A stretch of DNA of 64,000 nt from Draconibacterium sp. (lineage in GTDB: Bacteria; Bacteroidota; Bacteroidia; Bacteroidales; Prolixibacteraceae), in assembly GCA_016705335.1 (NCBI GenBank), contig JADIYN010000011.1, positions 1 through 64,000 of the forward strand, read 5' to 3'. Below are positions 37,649 to 47,511 of the stretch, piece by piece. The position numbers and the translations under genes were made by a program. Each line of letters starts with the position of its first letter. The stretch's first letter is position 1. The notes under the pieces are model-generated. The model searched no databases and was not told the origin of the DNA. It saw nothing but the letters and a program-made list of their open reading frames with translations.

Positions 37649-38777
37649 TTAAACGGTACTGCCAAAATCAGAAATACAGCGTGTTATAAAATCAATTTCC
37701 TTTAAATCCAGGTCAGGGGTAAATAGGCAAACAAATAACCCTTTTCGAAACTTCGCCTGCCTTTTGTAATTTGGCCGAATCAGCTGATTCATATACCTCA
37801 TACATCGGAAATTCACTGATTAAAGGATAAAAATACCGCCTCCCGAAAATATTATTTTCTTTTAATTTATCATAAAGCATATCCCTGCTTAATCCATATT
37901 GTTTTTCATCAATAAAAATTGGAAAATAAGCATAATTTGATTCTGTATTTTCTGGTTCAGCCAAAAAGGAGATTCCTTTAATTTCTTTTAAATTCTCCCT
38001 GTAAAAACGATCGGTTACCTTTCGTTTTTCATTGTTTTCATTGTATTTTTTTAATTGAAGTAAACCCAAAGCCGCCTGCATTTCATTCATTTTTGAGTTA
38101 ATTCCGCACGCCATAATTGTAGTTTCGCCTGCAAAACCAAAATTTTTCAGAAAATCAATTTGCTTTTTTGTGTTGGCATCATGACAAATAATTGCGCCCC
38201 CTTGCATTGTGTTAAACACTTTTGTTGCATGAAAACTGAGAATCGAAATATCGCCATAATTGCAAATACTTTGTCCGTTGTAATTAACCCCAAATGCATG
38301 TGCCGCGTCGTAAATCACCTTTAATCCGTGTTTTTTTGCAATCTCATCAATCCGTTTCACATTGCATGGATTTCCGTAAACATGAACCGGCAAAATAGCT
38401 GTGGTTTCAGAAGTTATTGCATCTTCTATTTTTTCCGGATCCAGGTTGCAAAATTCTGGCTCAATGTCAATAAAAACAGGTTTTATGTTATTCCACAACA
38501 AACTGTGAAGTAGCCACAAAACTGTAAGGCGTTGTTATTACTTCACCTGAAATGCCCAGAACCTGCAAAGCTGTTACAAGTGCCAGTGTTCCGTTTGCAA
38601 ATAATGAAATGTAGGGCACGCCAAGAAATTGGCCAGTTCCTTTTCCAACTGCTTGTGAAAAGGCCCGTTATTGGTAAGTGTTTTTGTTTCCCAGATTTGT
38701 TCGAGATAAGGCATAAATTCCTGTAAGTCAGGCAATGAAGGCTTTGTAACGTAAATTGGGCTTTTCAACTTATCCAT
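37649..38777 (-). CDS. DegT/DnrJ/EryC1/StrS family aminotransferase (three frame breaks)
   Basis: PLP-dependent aminotransferases of this group form amino sugars from 4-keto-sugar nucleotides. The N-terminus MDKLKSPIYVTKPSLPDLQE leads to ETKTLTNNGPFHKQLEKELA. Frame changes near 38610 and 38510 lead through YISLFANGTLAL, ITTPYSFVATS and PVFIDIEPEFCNLDP. The PLP lysine is in SILSFHATKVFNTMQGG, and YGNPCNVKRIDEIAKKHG precedes it. A last change near 37712 gives an end at 37649 (DLDLKEIDFITRC). About 376 codons in all, the usual length. Confidence 0.85.
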
Positions 38778-38788
38778 AGTATCGTTTT

Positions 38789-40230
38789 TTACAATTTTTT
38801 ATTCTGTTTGAAAAGAAAATCTTTCAGCTCATTTAATTCACTGAATTTGAAAAGATAGGATATTCCTATAAAAAAAACAGTTCCCAACAATCCGCCAAGT
38901 CCAAGTTGAAAATAACTTTCAGTTAAAATCAGGGATGGCAAATAAGCCAGGTATCCGGTTATAAATGATATTATCATAATTGGAAAAATATCTTTTACCT
39001 GTTTGAAGAATCCTATATTTATTAACCTTCCGGTATAATATGTGTTAATTATTAATGCTAAAACTGAAGTAACAATTATACCGTAACACATTACCAAAAC
39101 GCCAAAAGGCGCTGTTGCAAACAATACAATTGTTGTTAATGCTTTTTTGATGATTTCCAAACGCAGAAAAAGATCGGACCGGCCTTTTACCTGCAAAAGG
39201 TTGAGGTTAATAGCATGAATGGGATAAAACATGTAACTAAAACATAGTACCTGCAACAAAGGCACGGCAGGCAACCACTTGTCGGTTAAAAGTATTTTTA
39301 CCAGTGGTTCGGCGAGCCCAAATAAAAGCATCATTAATGGGAAAATTATAAAAGCCGACATTTTTAACAACTTTCTGTAGTTATTTCCCAGCTGCGTAAT
39401 ATTATCCTGCATTTCACTTAAAACCGGAAACGTAACCCTTTGAATAATGTTTGTAATATTCGAAGATGGAAGTTGTGCAAGTCCTTTTGCGCGTGTAAAA
39501 AAACCCAGTTCTGCCGAAGTGAATTTTTTACCGATTACAACCTGGTAAATATTTTTATAAACTGTATCAAGCAATCCTGAAAGCATGAGTTTTGAACCGA
39601 ATCCAAATAACTCTTTAAACGATCGCATTGAAAACACAAATTTTGGTTTCCACCCAATAAATATCCACAACAGACCCGTTGAAATAACAGTAGATGCCAA
39701 ACCCTGGAAAACCAAAGCCCACACTCCATAGCCACTGTAGGCCATTGATATTCCTATGGTTCCGGTAATAATCAATGTTATTACAGTTATTTTTGTTTGG
39801 GTTTTAAAGTCAATGGCTATATTAAGAATTGTACTTTGTATTGCACCAAATGCCCCAATTACCATATTTAAACTCACAATCCTGACAACCATTGTAAGAA
39901 TTGGTGAATTATAGAATTTTGCAATAGCCGGAGCTGATACAAAAAGGATTAAGTAAAAAAACAAACTCACAGCAATATTGTAGTAAAAAACTGTTGAGAG
40001 ATCAGTTTCAGTTCGATTCTGCTTTCGAATTAAAGCAGCACTAAAACCACCGTTTATAAATACGGATGAAACTTCGGTAAAAATTAAGATCATTCCAATA
40101 ATTCCATAACCGAAGGCGATAATATCCGGGCTATAATAATTCCAATGACAAAACTAATGCCCTGGCTTGAAAAGCTTTCAATTGAACTCCATTTTAAGCC
40201 GGCAGCTGTTTTTTGTTTAAGACTTGTCAT
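38789..40230 (-). CDS. Wzx-type oligosaccharide flippase (one frame break)
   Basis: A multi-pass protein of the MOP/Polysacc_synt superfamily that moves lipid-linked glycans across the inner membrane. The start MTSLKQKTAAGLKWSSIESFSS at 40230 is in a different frame from the rest; the frame changes near 40105, inside IIIARILSP. About 12-14 hydrophobic helices follow (for example FVIGIIIARILS, LSTVFYYNIAVSLFFYLILF, LVMCYGIIVTSVLALIINTY). The PSSNITNIIQRVTFPVLSEM segment is typical of WzxC-like proteins. It is the last gene of the glycan cluster. Confidence 0.85.
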
Positions 40231-40461
40231 CTATAAATTGGAAAAGCATTTTAATTTCAATATGTATATAAATTCCGAAGCAATAAATATGATAAATAAT
40301 CTGATACCTTTCCAAATGTATGTGATTAATAAAATGAATTTACTGCAACAGACTGTAAGTTGTAATTTTAATTAATGAACATAAACATAAAAACGTTTAA
40401 TAAACCCAATTAATGATTAATGTATCTTCAACGTATAATTAAAGTTCAGTTATTCAGACTT

Positions 40462-41265
40462 CTACTTATAAACCCGCACATAATCCACCAAAAAAACATC
40501 AGGAAAAACAGATTTACCGATTTCTTCGATTTTACCGGGATATTCCATACTTAAAATAAGATATTCTTCGATATTTGAAATCCCCTTTGTGATTTCGTAA
40601 AATTTATATCCATCGATATAAAAAATGTAACGGTCGGGCAGCCATTCCAGAGCAAAATTATGAAATCCCTCTCCTACTCCTTTCAAATAGCTTTGATAGC
40701 CATGAGTTGTTTTCTGGTTGGGGCCGTAGGCCCAATGCACATTGTGTGAAATAATGTCTTCGCCCAACTTTCGAAAACATTCCATGATATCTATTTCGGC
40801 TCCGTAAACGGCGGGGTCTTCACCTTTTGCAATTTCAGTTGACTGAATCCAGAATGCTGACCAAACACCACCAGGTGATTTTTGCACCTGCGCCCTGCAT
40901 TCATACCAGCCATATTTCGACATAAACAAACCCTGCGTTCCAACCGCGCTTCCAAAAAGTGTGTCATTTTCGTTCAGGGCAAAAAGTTTTAACAAACCAT
41001 CTTCTACTTTTACTGCTTTTTCAGAAACATACGCAATTGCACGTGGCCCCACTCCGCGCACACGCCATTTAGCAGAATCCAATTGGGTTCCATCAAATTC
41101 ATCGCTCCAAACCAATTGATAACCTAATTTTTCCGGGGTATAAATTTTGTCCGACACGGATCCTTGTGCAGGCCGTTGAGCCCGAGTACAAAGCGCAAAC
41201 AGAAGTCCGATTAATGTGATATAAGCAATTTTAAATGTATATAAATCTGTGTAAGCTATTCTCAT
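40462..41265 (-). CDS. GH16 family glycoside hydrolase
   Basis: This exported enzyme of 267 residues has a signal peptide (ITLIGLLFALCTRAQ). The GH16 beta-jelly-roll is shown by VWSDEFDGTQLDSAKW and the catalytic motif E-I-D-I-M-E in AEIDIMECF, where the first Glu is the nucleophile, Asp assists and the second Glu is acid/base. VWSAFWIQS and LEWLPDRYIFYIDGYK complete the fold. GH16 enzymes cleave beta-1,3/1,4-glucans or galactans such as laminarin, agar or porphyran; the exact substrate is not clear from the motifs. Its ATG overlaps the stop of the upstream gene (41262-41265). Confidence 0.88.
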   Translation of the reverse strand: MRIAYTDLYTFKIAYITLIGLLFALCTRAQRPAQGSVSDKIYTPEKLGYQLVWSDEFDGTQLDSAKWRVRGVGPRAIAYVSEKAVKVEDGLLKLFALNENDTLFGSAVGTQGLFMSKYGWYECRAQVQKSPGGVWSAFWIQSTEIAKGEDPAVYGAEIDIMECFRKLGEDIISHNVHWAYGPNQKTTHGYQSYLKGVGEGFHNFALEWLPDRYIFYIDGYKFYEITKGISNIEEYLILSMEYPGKIEEIGKSVFPDVFLVDYVRVYK

Positions 41266-42197
41266 TTCCTTGATTCCATTTTAATATCATAAATCTGTTT
41301 CCGCATTTCCTGGAGATTACCAATTACAATATAATACTCATATTCATATACGCAGATTTTTGTGAGCATCTCTTTTTTCACAGGTGCAATATAAGAAGTA
41401 GAACTATCGGCAGCTTCTTTGCCCGGAACACCTGACATTCCTGCTAAAAAGCGCTTACATAAAGGATTGTAAACTGCCATTCCAAACCGGTTGTCATCCA
41501 CAAATGCCATCCAATTTTCAGAAATATTTTCATATCTGCCCCAAAAACCGCTGGCCAGATTTATTACCTCCAACTGCTCAATTGGTTCGTTTAAAAAAGG
41601 TTTTTCACCAACATAAGTAAACAGGATATTCAAGCTTGAAATAGGATAAACTGCCGGGAGTTCCTGATCGCATAAAATGCTGTCCCCATAAATATTATCG
41701 GTGCGGTGACAAGTGAGCTTGTTTCGGATCGTTAAAACATTCCCTTTTAAAATCGTCCACTGTTCCATTTCGGCTTCAGCAGGTCGATTATTCATATCCC
41801 ACTGCATGGGAACACATTTCACGTGGAGTGAATCTTTACCTTGCTTGTAATCAAGTATTCTGGCACGATTGCGAAATGCATCTCCCACCTGAATTGGGTT
41901 CCAGGCCCAGGGTGACCAACTGGGCGATTGACCTTCAGATTTTCTGTCGATGCTTTTTCCAGCGTAATAGGATTGTTGGATATAACGTCCTTCATCGGCA
42001 ATATTCACAAGATTTCTGTCGGAGCCGGAAAGTGAAATCCATGAAATAGCGCCACCCCGAGTAAGATCAAATTTTACTTTTATAGTTCCATTATTGGCTT
42101 CAAGCTGTTCGGGAGATTTTGATTTACCCGGCAAAACAGATTGACCACAACAAAGTACTGAAAAAAATAAAAAGATAAACCAAGGTATTTTTTTCAT
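41262..42197 (-). CDS. Exported protein of unknown function, carbohydrate-type beta-sandwich
   Basis: This 311-residue protein has a signal peptide (MKKIPWFIFLFFSVLCCGQ). The mature chain is beta-rich, with patterns like KVKFDLTRGGAISWISLSGS, RYIQQSYYAGKS, WSPWAWNPIQVGDAF and GMAVYNPLCKRFLAGMSG. These resemble the galactose-mutarotase-like or supersandwich domains found in polysaccharide-utilisation proteins, but I do not recognise a named family. It is translationally coupled (ATGA) to the GH16 gene, so it probably works on the same glycan. Confidence 0.65.
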   Translation of the reverse strand: MKKIPWFIFLFFSVLCCGQSVLPGKSKSPEQLEANNGTIKVKFDLTRGGAISWISLSGSDRNLVNIADEGRYIQQSYYAGKSIDRKSEGQSPSWSPWAWNPIQVGDAFRNRARILDYKQGKDSLHVKCVPMQWDMNNRPAEAEMEQWTILKGNVLTIRNKLTCHRTDNIYGDSILCDQELPAVYPISSLNILFTYVGEKPFLNEPIEQLEVINLASGFWGRYENISENWMAFVDDNRFGMAVYNPLCKRFLAGMSGVPGKEAADSSTSYIAPVKKEMLTKICVYEYEYYIVIGNLQEMRKQIYDIKMESRK

Positions 42198-42220
42198 TAT
42201 TCGGTTTTATAAGGTGTATT

Positions 42221-44245
42221 TCAAAAATTAAAATCCAGCATTATCCATGCACTGCGCCCTACTCCATTGATACCTGAGCCGTGTGTGCGGTAATCTTCGT
42301 TTAACAGGTTCTCGAAACCCACTTTCATTTTTACAAATGCGAACTGGTAACCGGCAAATAAGTTTATCACTTCCCAACCCGGAGTTCCTCCGTCAGGAAT
42401 TCGGTTATCGCTGACATCGCCGGCGGCAAGTCTGTCTTGTTTTGTGGCAAAAAGCAATTCACCCGAAACAAATAATTTGTTCAAACTGTAAGTAGCGCCC
42501 AATTTCCCATTAAATGGGGGAATCCGGCGCAAAGGTTCATCGTCGGTTACATTTTGCCCGTAGGCATAAGAAATACTGCTGTTTAAATCGATGTGAGAAG
42601 AAATTTCCCATGAAAAAGCAGCCTCAGCGCCTGTTATATAAGCTTCTCCCACATTTTCCTTTTTATAAACCTGGTAACCCTCAATTGAATCACCATCAAC
42701 TTTTGTACGTGCAATCAATTGATTCAAATCTAAATAGAAGGCTGCAAAGTTGGCCTGAAATTTTGGAAGGCTGAGTTTATAACCCAATTCATAATTGAAT
42801 GATTTTTCAGGTTTCAGGTCATACGCCGGAACTTCGTACCTGAAATCAACAATCCCTAAAGTACCCATATCATCAATATTTGGAGCCCTGAAACCATTAC
42901 TGATTGTGGCATACAAATGATTTTTCCGGTTTAGGTTATACATGGCTCCAACATTAAAAACAAGCGCTTCAGGTGAAATTTTCACTTCACCCAATTCATC
43001 ATCCTTTATTTTTATATTGAAAGCATTGAACCTCAATCCACCATCAAAAACCCAGTTATCGAACCTGAAATGATGCAACGAATACAACGCAAAACTACCG
43101 TATTTCGAATCATCAGGATATAAGCCTCTTTTTTCAACTGAAGGCACTGAATTATCGGTACTGTTTACAAAACGACTGCTTGATACATTGTCATGATAAT
43201 ACTCAACACCGGAATTTGTCGACCAGATTTTGCTAAATTCAGAAGTAATATCAGTAACAAAACCTAATGTATTTACAAGATTATTATCAAGCTGCACCAG
43301 GTTTGTGTTGTTTTTTTGAGTCGTTGTATTCTCAGTATTTTGTTGCCACGAAGCAATGAATTTTACCTGATCGAATGCTTTTTTCGAACTATTAATATTC
43401 ATTTTGGCATAATTTAATAATCGCTGTTGTGGCTGAAATTCGTTGATCGCATAGTTTTCGAGAACAACTTTGTGATATATAGGCACATGCGATTGATTCA
43501 GAAACTGGCTGGCAAGTGTAAGTTGAATGTTTTTATTCAGCGCAAAAAGCAGTTTTCCATCAAATGCATATTCTTTATAACCTGAGGGAGATTGAACGCC
43601 TGTTTTCTTTCCACCCACAAGATCTCCAAAATCTCGGTATGTACCGCCACCCAGAAAAGCAACTTTTTCGGAATTGTATTGCAATTGGCCACGACCTGTT
43701 TTTTCCATTCCTTCGGTCATAAATTTGCCAGTTGCGTTGCCATGCCATTCCTTTTTGCCTGTTGTGAGTAGCGGATCAGCTGTAAACAACTGAAGTGCGC
43801 CACCAAGTGCATCCGAGCCATATTGAACAGATCCTGTCCCCTTTGCAACCTCCATCCTGTCGATTGTAAATATGTCGATTGTATTCAGGTATTGATTTGG
43901 CCCGTAACGGTAAACAGAGTTATTTAACCTGATTCCATCTATCAGTAAAAGGGTTTGATTACCGGTCAGACCGCGAATAAATGGCGAACCGCCTCCATGA
44001 TTTGTTTTTTGCACAAATACCCCATCCATGTTCATCAGCATTTCGGGTGTTGTGCGCTTTGTAAAATGCTCCATCTCCTTTTTGTCGATCAGGCTGATAC
44101 TGTACGGAACCAAAAAATCCTCCTGCGGAATGCGTTGAGTTGTTACAACTATTTCACCAATACGAACAGTATCCATTACATCGTTTTGACCGAATGCATA
44201 AACATTCAAAAAAATCAGTATAAAAAACAAGTTTAATTTTGACAT
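42221..44245 (-). CDS. TonB-dependent outer-membrane receptor
   Basis: From ATG 44245 (MSKLNLFFILIFLNVYAFGQ, signal peptide) the 674-residue protein has a plug domain at about 40-150 (GEIVVTTQRIP, IRGLTGNQTLLLIDGIRLNN, KGTGSVQYGSDALGGAL) and a 22-strand barrel ending with HGSGINGVGRSAWIMLDFNF, with the terminal Phe. It is of the classic siderophore/heme/vitamin type, not SusC (no carboxypeptidase-regulatory domain), and no SusD gene is next to it. Transport substrate is unknown; neighbouring hydrolase genes hint at oligosaccharide. Confidence 0.85.
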   Translation of the reverse strand: MSKLNLFFILIFLNVYAFGQNDVMDTVRIGEIVVTTQRIPQEDFLVPYSISLIDKKEMEHFTKRTTPEMLMNMDGVFVQKTNHGGGSPFIRGLTGNQTLLLIDGIRLNNSVYRYGPNQYLNTIDIFTIDRMEVAKGTGSVQYGSDALGGALQLFTADPLLTTGKKEWHGNATGKFMTEGMEKTGRGQLQYNSEKVAFLGGGTYRDFGDLVGGKKTGVQSPSGYKEYAFDGKLLFALNKNIQLTLASQFLNQSHVPIYHKVVLENYAINEFQPQQRLLNYAKMNINSSKKAFDQVKFIASWQQNTENTTTQKNNTNLVQLDNNLVNTLGFVTDITSEFSKIWSTNSGVEYYHDNVSSSRFVNSTDNSVPSVEKRGLYPDDSKYGSFALYSLHHFRFDNWVFDGGLRFNAFNIKIKDDELGEVKISPEALVFNVGAMYNLNRKNHLYATISNGFRAPNIDDMGTLGIVDFRYEVPAYDLKPEKSFNYELGYKLSLPKFQANFAAFYLDLNQLIARTKVDGDSIEGYQVYKKENVGEAYITGAEAAFSWEISSHIDLNSSISYAYGQNVTDDEPLRRIPPFNGKLGATYSLNKLFVSGELLFATKQDRLAAGDVSDNRIPDGGTPGWEVINLFAGYQFAFVKMKVGFENLLNEDYRTHGSGINGVGRSAWIMLDFNF

Positions 44246-44254
44246 CCTATTTAA

Positions 44255-44383
44255 CATTTACCAATTACTATTTACCAATTACAATTTTGCAATTTAACAA
44301 TTTTGCAATTTTACCTTTTTACCTTTTTACTTTTTTCCTTTTTCCTTTTACAATTTTCCTTTTACCTTTTCACTTCTTCCTTC
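44255..44383. repeat. Low-complexity pyrimidine-rich spacer
   Basis: Between the TonB receptor and the propeller protein genes lie repeated TTTACC, ATTTACC and TTTTCC words. It has no gene or clear terminator. Confidence 0.5.
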
Positions 44384-46412
44384 TTACAAAACCCCATGGT
44401 ATTTTCCCATCCAATAAGGTAATAAAAAATAAGTGCCGGTTTCCTCACGCAATCCACCAGTTCCGGCATCGAATTGTCGGGGATTTGTGTTCCACCTGAA
44501 AATTCCGTTTTCAGGAGTCGGAACTGGTTTGGTTGCCTGCCGGTTTCCTCCCCTTGCAACAATCGGATCTCCGCGCAAATCCCAACGGTGACTGTTTTCC
44601 ATTTTCCAGTCGATTAAATCTATTGGATATTTCTGAAGTTCATCTAAAGCAACATTCAAATCACAATCTTTTGCTAATAAAATACTTGTGATAATATTCC
44701 ATGCCGGAATTTTTTCGGGTTGCGAAACTGCCCAGGTTCGCTCCAGACTTTTAATATAAAGCGGTAAATACGCATCTCCATTTGCATATCGCAGTAAAGT
44801 GTGTTTTTTCATATTTTGGATTTCCCGTTATGTGAGTTGCAGCTTTCAGGAATGAAAGGATTTCAAGCGAATACAGTCCTTTTTCATAAGCCCAGTTTGT
44901 TGAATTATTTATTGAATCGGGATGCCAGACACCCCAGCGGGTAGGCAATCCATCGTAATCAATTAAATGAAAATTGTTGTCGATAATGTGATCCAAAGTT
45001 CGGCCAACAAGGTTTTTTACTTTTATTTTCATGGTTTCATCGGCTACCAAATCGTAAAATATTGAAATGGCAAAAATATGTCCCACAATTTCATCGGAGC
45101 TTGTATCGTCGAGCCACTGCCATTTTCCATCAGGCGAAGGGCGCCACTTTTTGGGATGCGGAGAACGCGATTGTTCAACACTATCAGTAGCCAAAGCATA
45201 CGAACGGGCCGGCAAACCAGGAATTCCTGTTACGGTTTCCAAATGCTCAAGCGCTTCATAAGTTTTTATCGCATTTTCACGGGCTTCTAAATCTTTTGTA
45301 ACTGCATACCGAAAACACTCGGCAGCAAGATAAACAGAGGTCCACAAACCGTCATTGTCTTCATTTTTTGTTTTGCTTGTTGTCAAATCTCCGGGAACAG
45401 TTAAATGTGAAATATTTACAAGTCCACGCCTGTTGTGCCGTTTAGTGATTACGTTTTCATAAATATCGGCCTTTTCGTCAAAAGTCATTTCAACCTGCTC
45501 AATCTGACTGATTCCCTGTGGTGTGGCAATCCAAACCTTTCTGTCATCGATTGGCAAAATGTCGTTTATTTTATTGTCGGGCAACCAACGTTTTCCCAGA
45601 TAATAATGCCAGTTTTCGTCTTTTTTAATGGCTCCTTTTTCTGTTCCAAACCAAAAAGTTTTGTTGATAGTCCGAATCAAAGTAACCGGACCATAAGGCA
45701 ATCCGTCAGCGGCACTCCACATCCAGTCTTCGCCATTTTCGGCAATGCAGCCAACTGAAAATAATCCACCAAACAAAATCTCATTTGCGAGACCTTGTTT
45801 ATTTAAACTGAAATAACTTCTTTTCGTTCCGGTTGACATCAAAACGTCATCAAGGTTTATCCATTCTTTTGCTGTTCTTTTTAAAAGTCCGTCGTTGGTG
45901 GCAAGCCAAAGATAGTTATTACCATCTTTTAAAATAGAATTTACCCTTTTACCTTCGGTTTCTGTGATTTTGCTCCAATCACCATCATTTGAAAAAAGTC
46001 CATTTGTAGTGCCAACCAGCAAGGTTTTTTCATCTTCCCAAAACATACAAAGAATTGTATCGTTCTGTGCTGAAATTGGCAAAGATATTTGCATTCCTCC
46101 ATCTTCATTTTGAATGGTTTTATCAGTTGCCAGCCAGATATTTTCTTTCAAATCAATTGTAGCTGTTCGAAATCCGTGGCCAATCGGTTCCCCACTCCAT
46201 TTTCCATTATTCAATTTATAAACACCATTTTCGGTAACTGCAATTGGTGTGTTTTGAACTGAAAACAAATTGATTACGTTATTTCCGGCTACACTGGGTA
46301 ACTGAACTTCAGTTTTAATTTCCTGAAAATAAGTACCTGATTCCAATTGGGCTTTTAAAGTGGTAATGTTAATAGCAAGTAGAAAAACTATCAGCAAATA
46401 TTTTTTTTTCAT
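44384..46412 (-). CDS. Exported propeller-plus-toroid protein of putative glycan metabolism (one frame break)
   Basis: From ATG 46412 (MKKKYLLIVFLLAINITTL, signal peptide) the first 320 residues carry WD-like/two-component-regulator-propeller repeats, for example GVYKLNNGKWSGEPIG, NIWLATDKTI, NYLWLATNDGLLKRT and KVWIATPQGISQI. The C-terminal half looks like an (alpha/alpha)-toroid hydrolase: DNDGLWTSVYLAAECFRYAV, HPKKWRPSPDGKWQWLDDTSSDEI and WGVWHPDSINNSTNWAYEKG, then NGDAYLPLYIKSLERTW and IDLIDWKMENSHRWDLRGDP after a frame change near 44800. I do not know the family name; a lyase or hydrolase on uronic-acid-type sugars is plausible but unproven. Confidence 0.6.
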
Positions 46413-46419
46413 TATAAAT

Positions 46420-47508
46420 TCATTTTTGATTTTGATTAGAGATTTCATCACAAATTTTAATTAATTCAATCACTTTTTCATCGGGTGTTCCAAATTCAAT
46501 GTCGGCAGCCACAATATCGCATGGACCGTAATTTATTGCAATCGATTCCATGTCAGTTTTGATTTCGCCTATTGATTTATTGGCTACATCCATTGGAGTG
46601 TACATAATTGCACGGCGCGTTTCTGGAAAAAGTGACCTTGCTTTTTCCAAATCCGAATCCATTCCCATATCAATATAACCCACTTTTTGAATACTTGCAT
46701 AATCATCGAGGTAAGGATTGGCATTCCAGGCACAGTTATGAATACCGATAGTGTTAAATGCTGCTGCAATCCGCTGGTCGAATGGCAAAATAAATTCGTT
46801 GTATAACTCTGGTGAAAGCATGTTTACCAGGCAGTTACTAATTGTATAAAATGAATAATCAACACCGCTTTCCTTTTGTTTATGTCGAAGGATTTTGGTG
46901 GCATCGATCATTGTTGTACAAACACTTTCCAAAAGGTTCTTAACTCCTTCAGGATTCATATAAAAATCCATAAACAGTTCTTGTCCGCGTATTCGCTGAG
47001 CGTTGTTCAAAATTCCCTGCCAGTTTATAAAACCGTAAATTTTACCTTCGGTTTGAGCTATCCAATCTGCTTGTTTTAAAATGGATTGAAAAAATTGATT
47101 ATTCGCCAAATCAGGTGTTTGAACAGTATTCATTTCTTCGCTGGAAATGTGCACATGTTCGTTAACCGGCCACTGGTCTTTTTCGTATCGCACAGGTACA
47201 CCGTAGATAGCTGCAATTGAACATGCTCCGTATAATCCAGTCAATAAGTCCGGGGATCCACCATCATGTTTACCAATTTTATTTTCCGGGAATCGTCGGT
47301 CTATTTCTTCCCTCATTGCCAAAAGTGCTTCCTTGCGATGTTCCGGATCTAAGTGATATTTTTCACTAAAATCAACACCTATTGATTTGTGATACCAGTT
47401 GGGAGTGAACCCAATTTCGGGTCGCAGAAACGGGAGATTTCCAGTTACCGGTCTTCGCGTAGCTGGCGCTCCGAGGGCAATGTAACTGATTAGTTGAGAA
47501 TGATCCAT
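46420..47508 (-). CDS. URO-D (uroporphyrinogen decarboxylase) family protein
   Basis: The 362-residue cytosolic protein fits the URO-D/MtaA-type TIM barrel: RRPVTGNLPFLRPEIGFTPN at the N-terminus, FINWQGILNNAQRIRGQELF, YTISNCLVNMLSPELYNEFI and YIDMGMDSDLEKARSLFP. It lacks the arrangement of true HemE, and the closest relatives occur in sugar and methyl-metabolism operons of Bacteroidota. The reaction is unknown. It is 7 bases upstream of the propeller gene and 3 bases downstream of the aldolase-family gene, so all are co-transcribed. Confidence 0.8.
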   Translation of the reverse strand: MDHSQLISYIALGAPATRRPVTGNLPFLRPEIGFTPNWYHKSIGVDFSEKYHLDPEHRKEALLAMREEIDRRFPENKIGKHDGGSPDLLTGLYGACSIAAIYGVPVRYEKDQWPVNEHVHISSEEMNTVQTPDLANNQFFQSILKQADWIAQTEGKIYGFINWQGILNNAQRIRGQELFMDFYMNPEGVKNLLESVCTTMIDATKILRHKQKESGVDYSFYTISNCLVNMLSPELYNEFILPFDQRIAAAFNTIGIHNCAWNANPYLDDYASIQKVGYIDMGMDSDLEKARSLFPETRRAIMYTPMDVANKSIGEIKTDMESIAINYGPCDIVAADIEFGTPDEKVIELIKICDEISNQNQK

Positions 47509-47511
47509 ATA

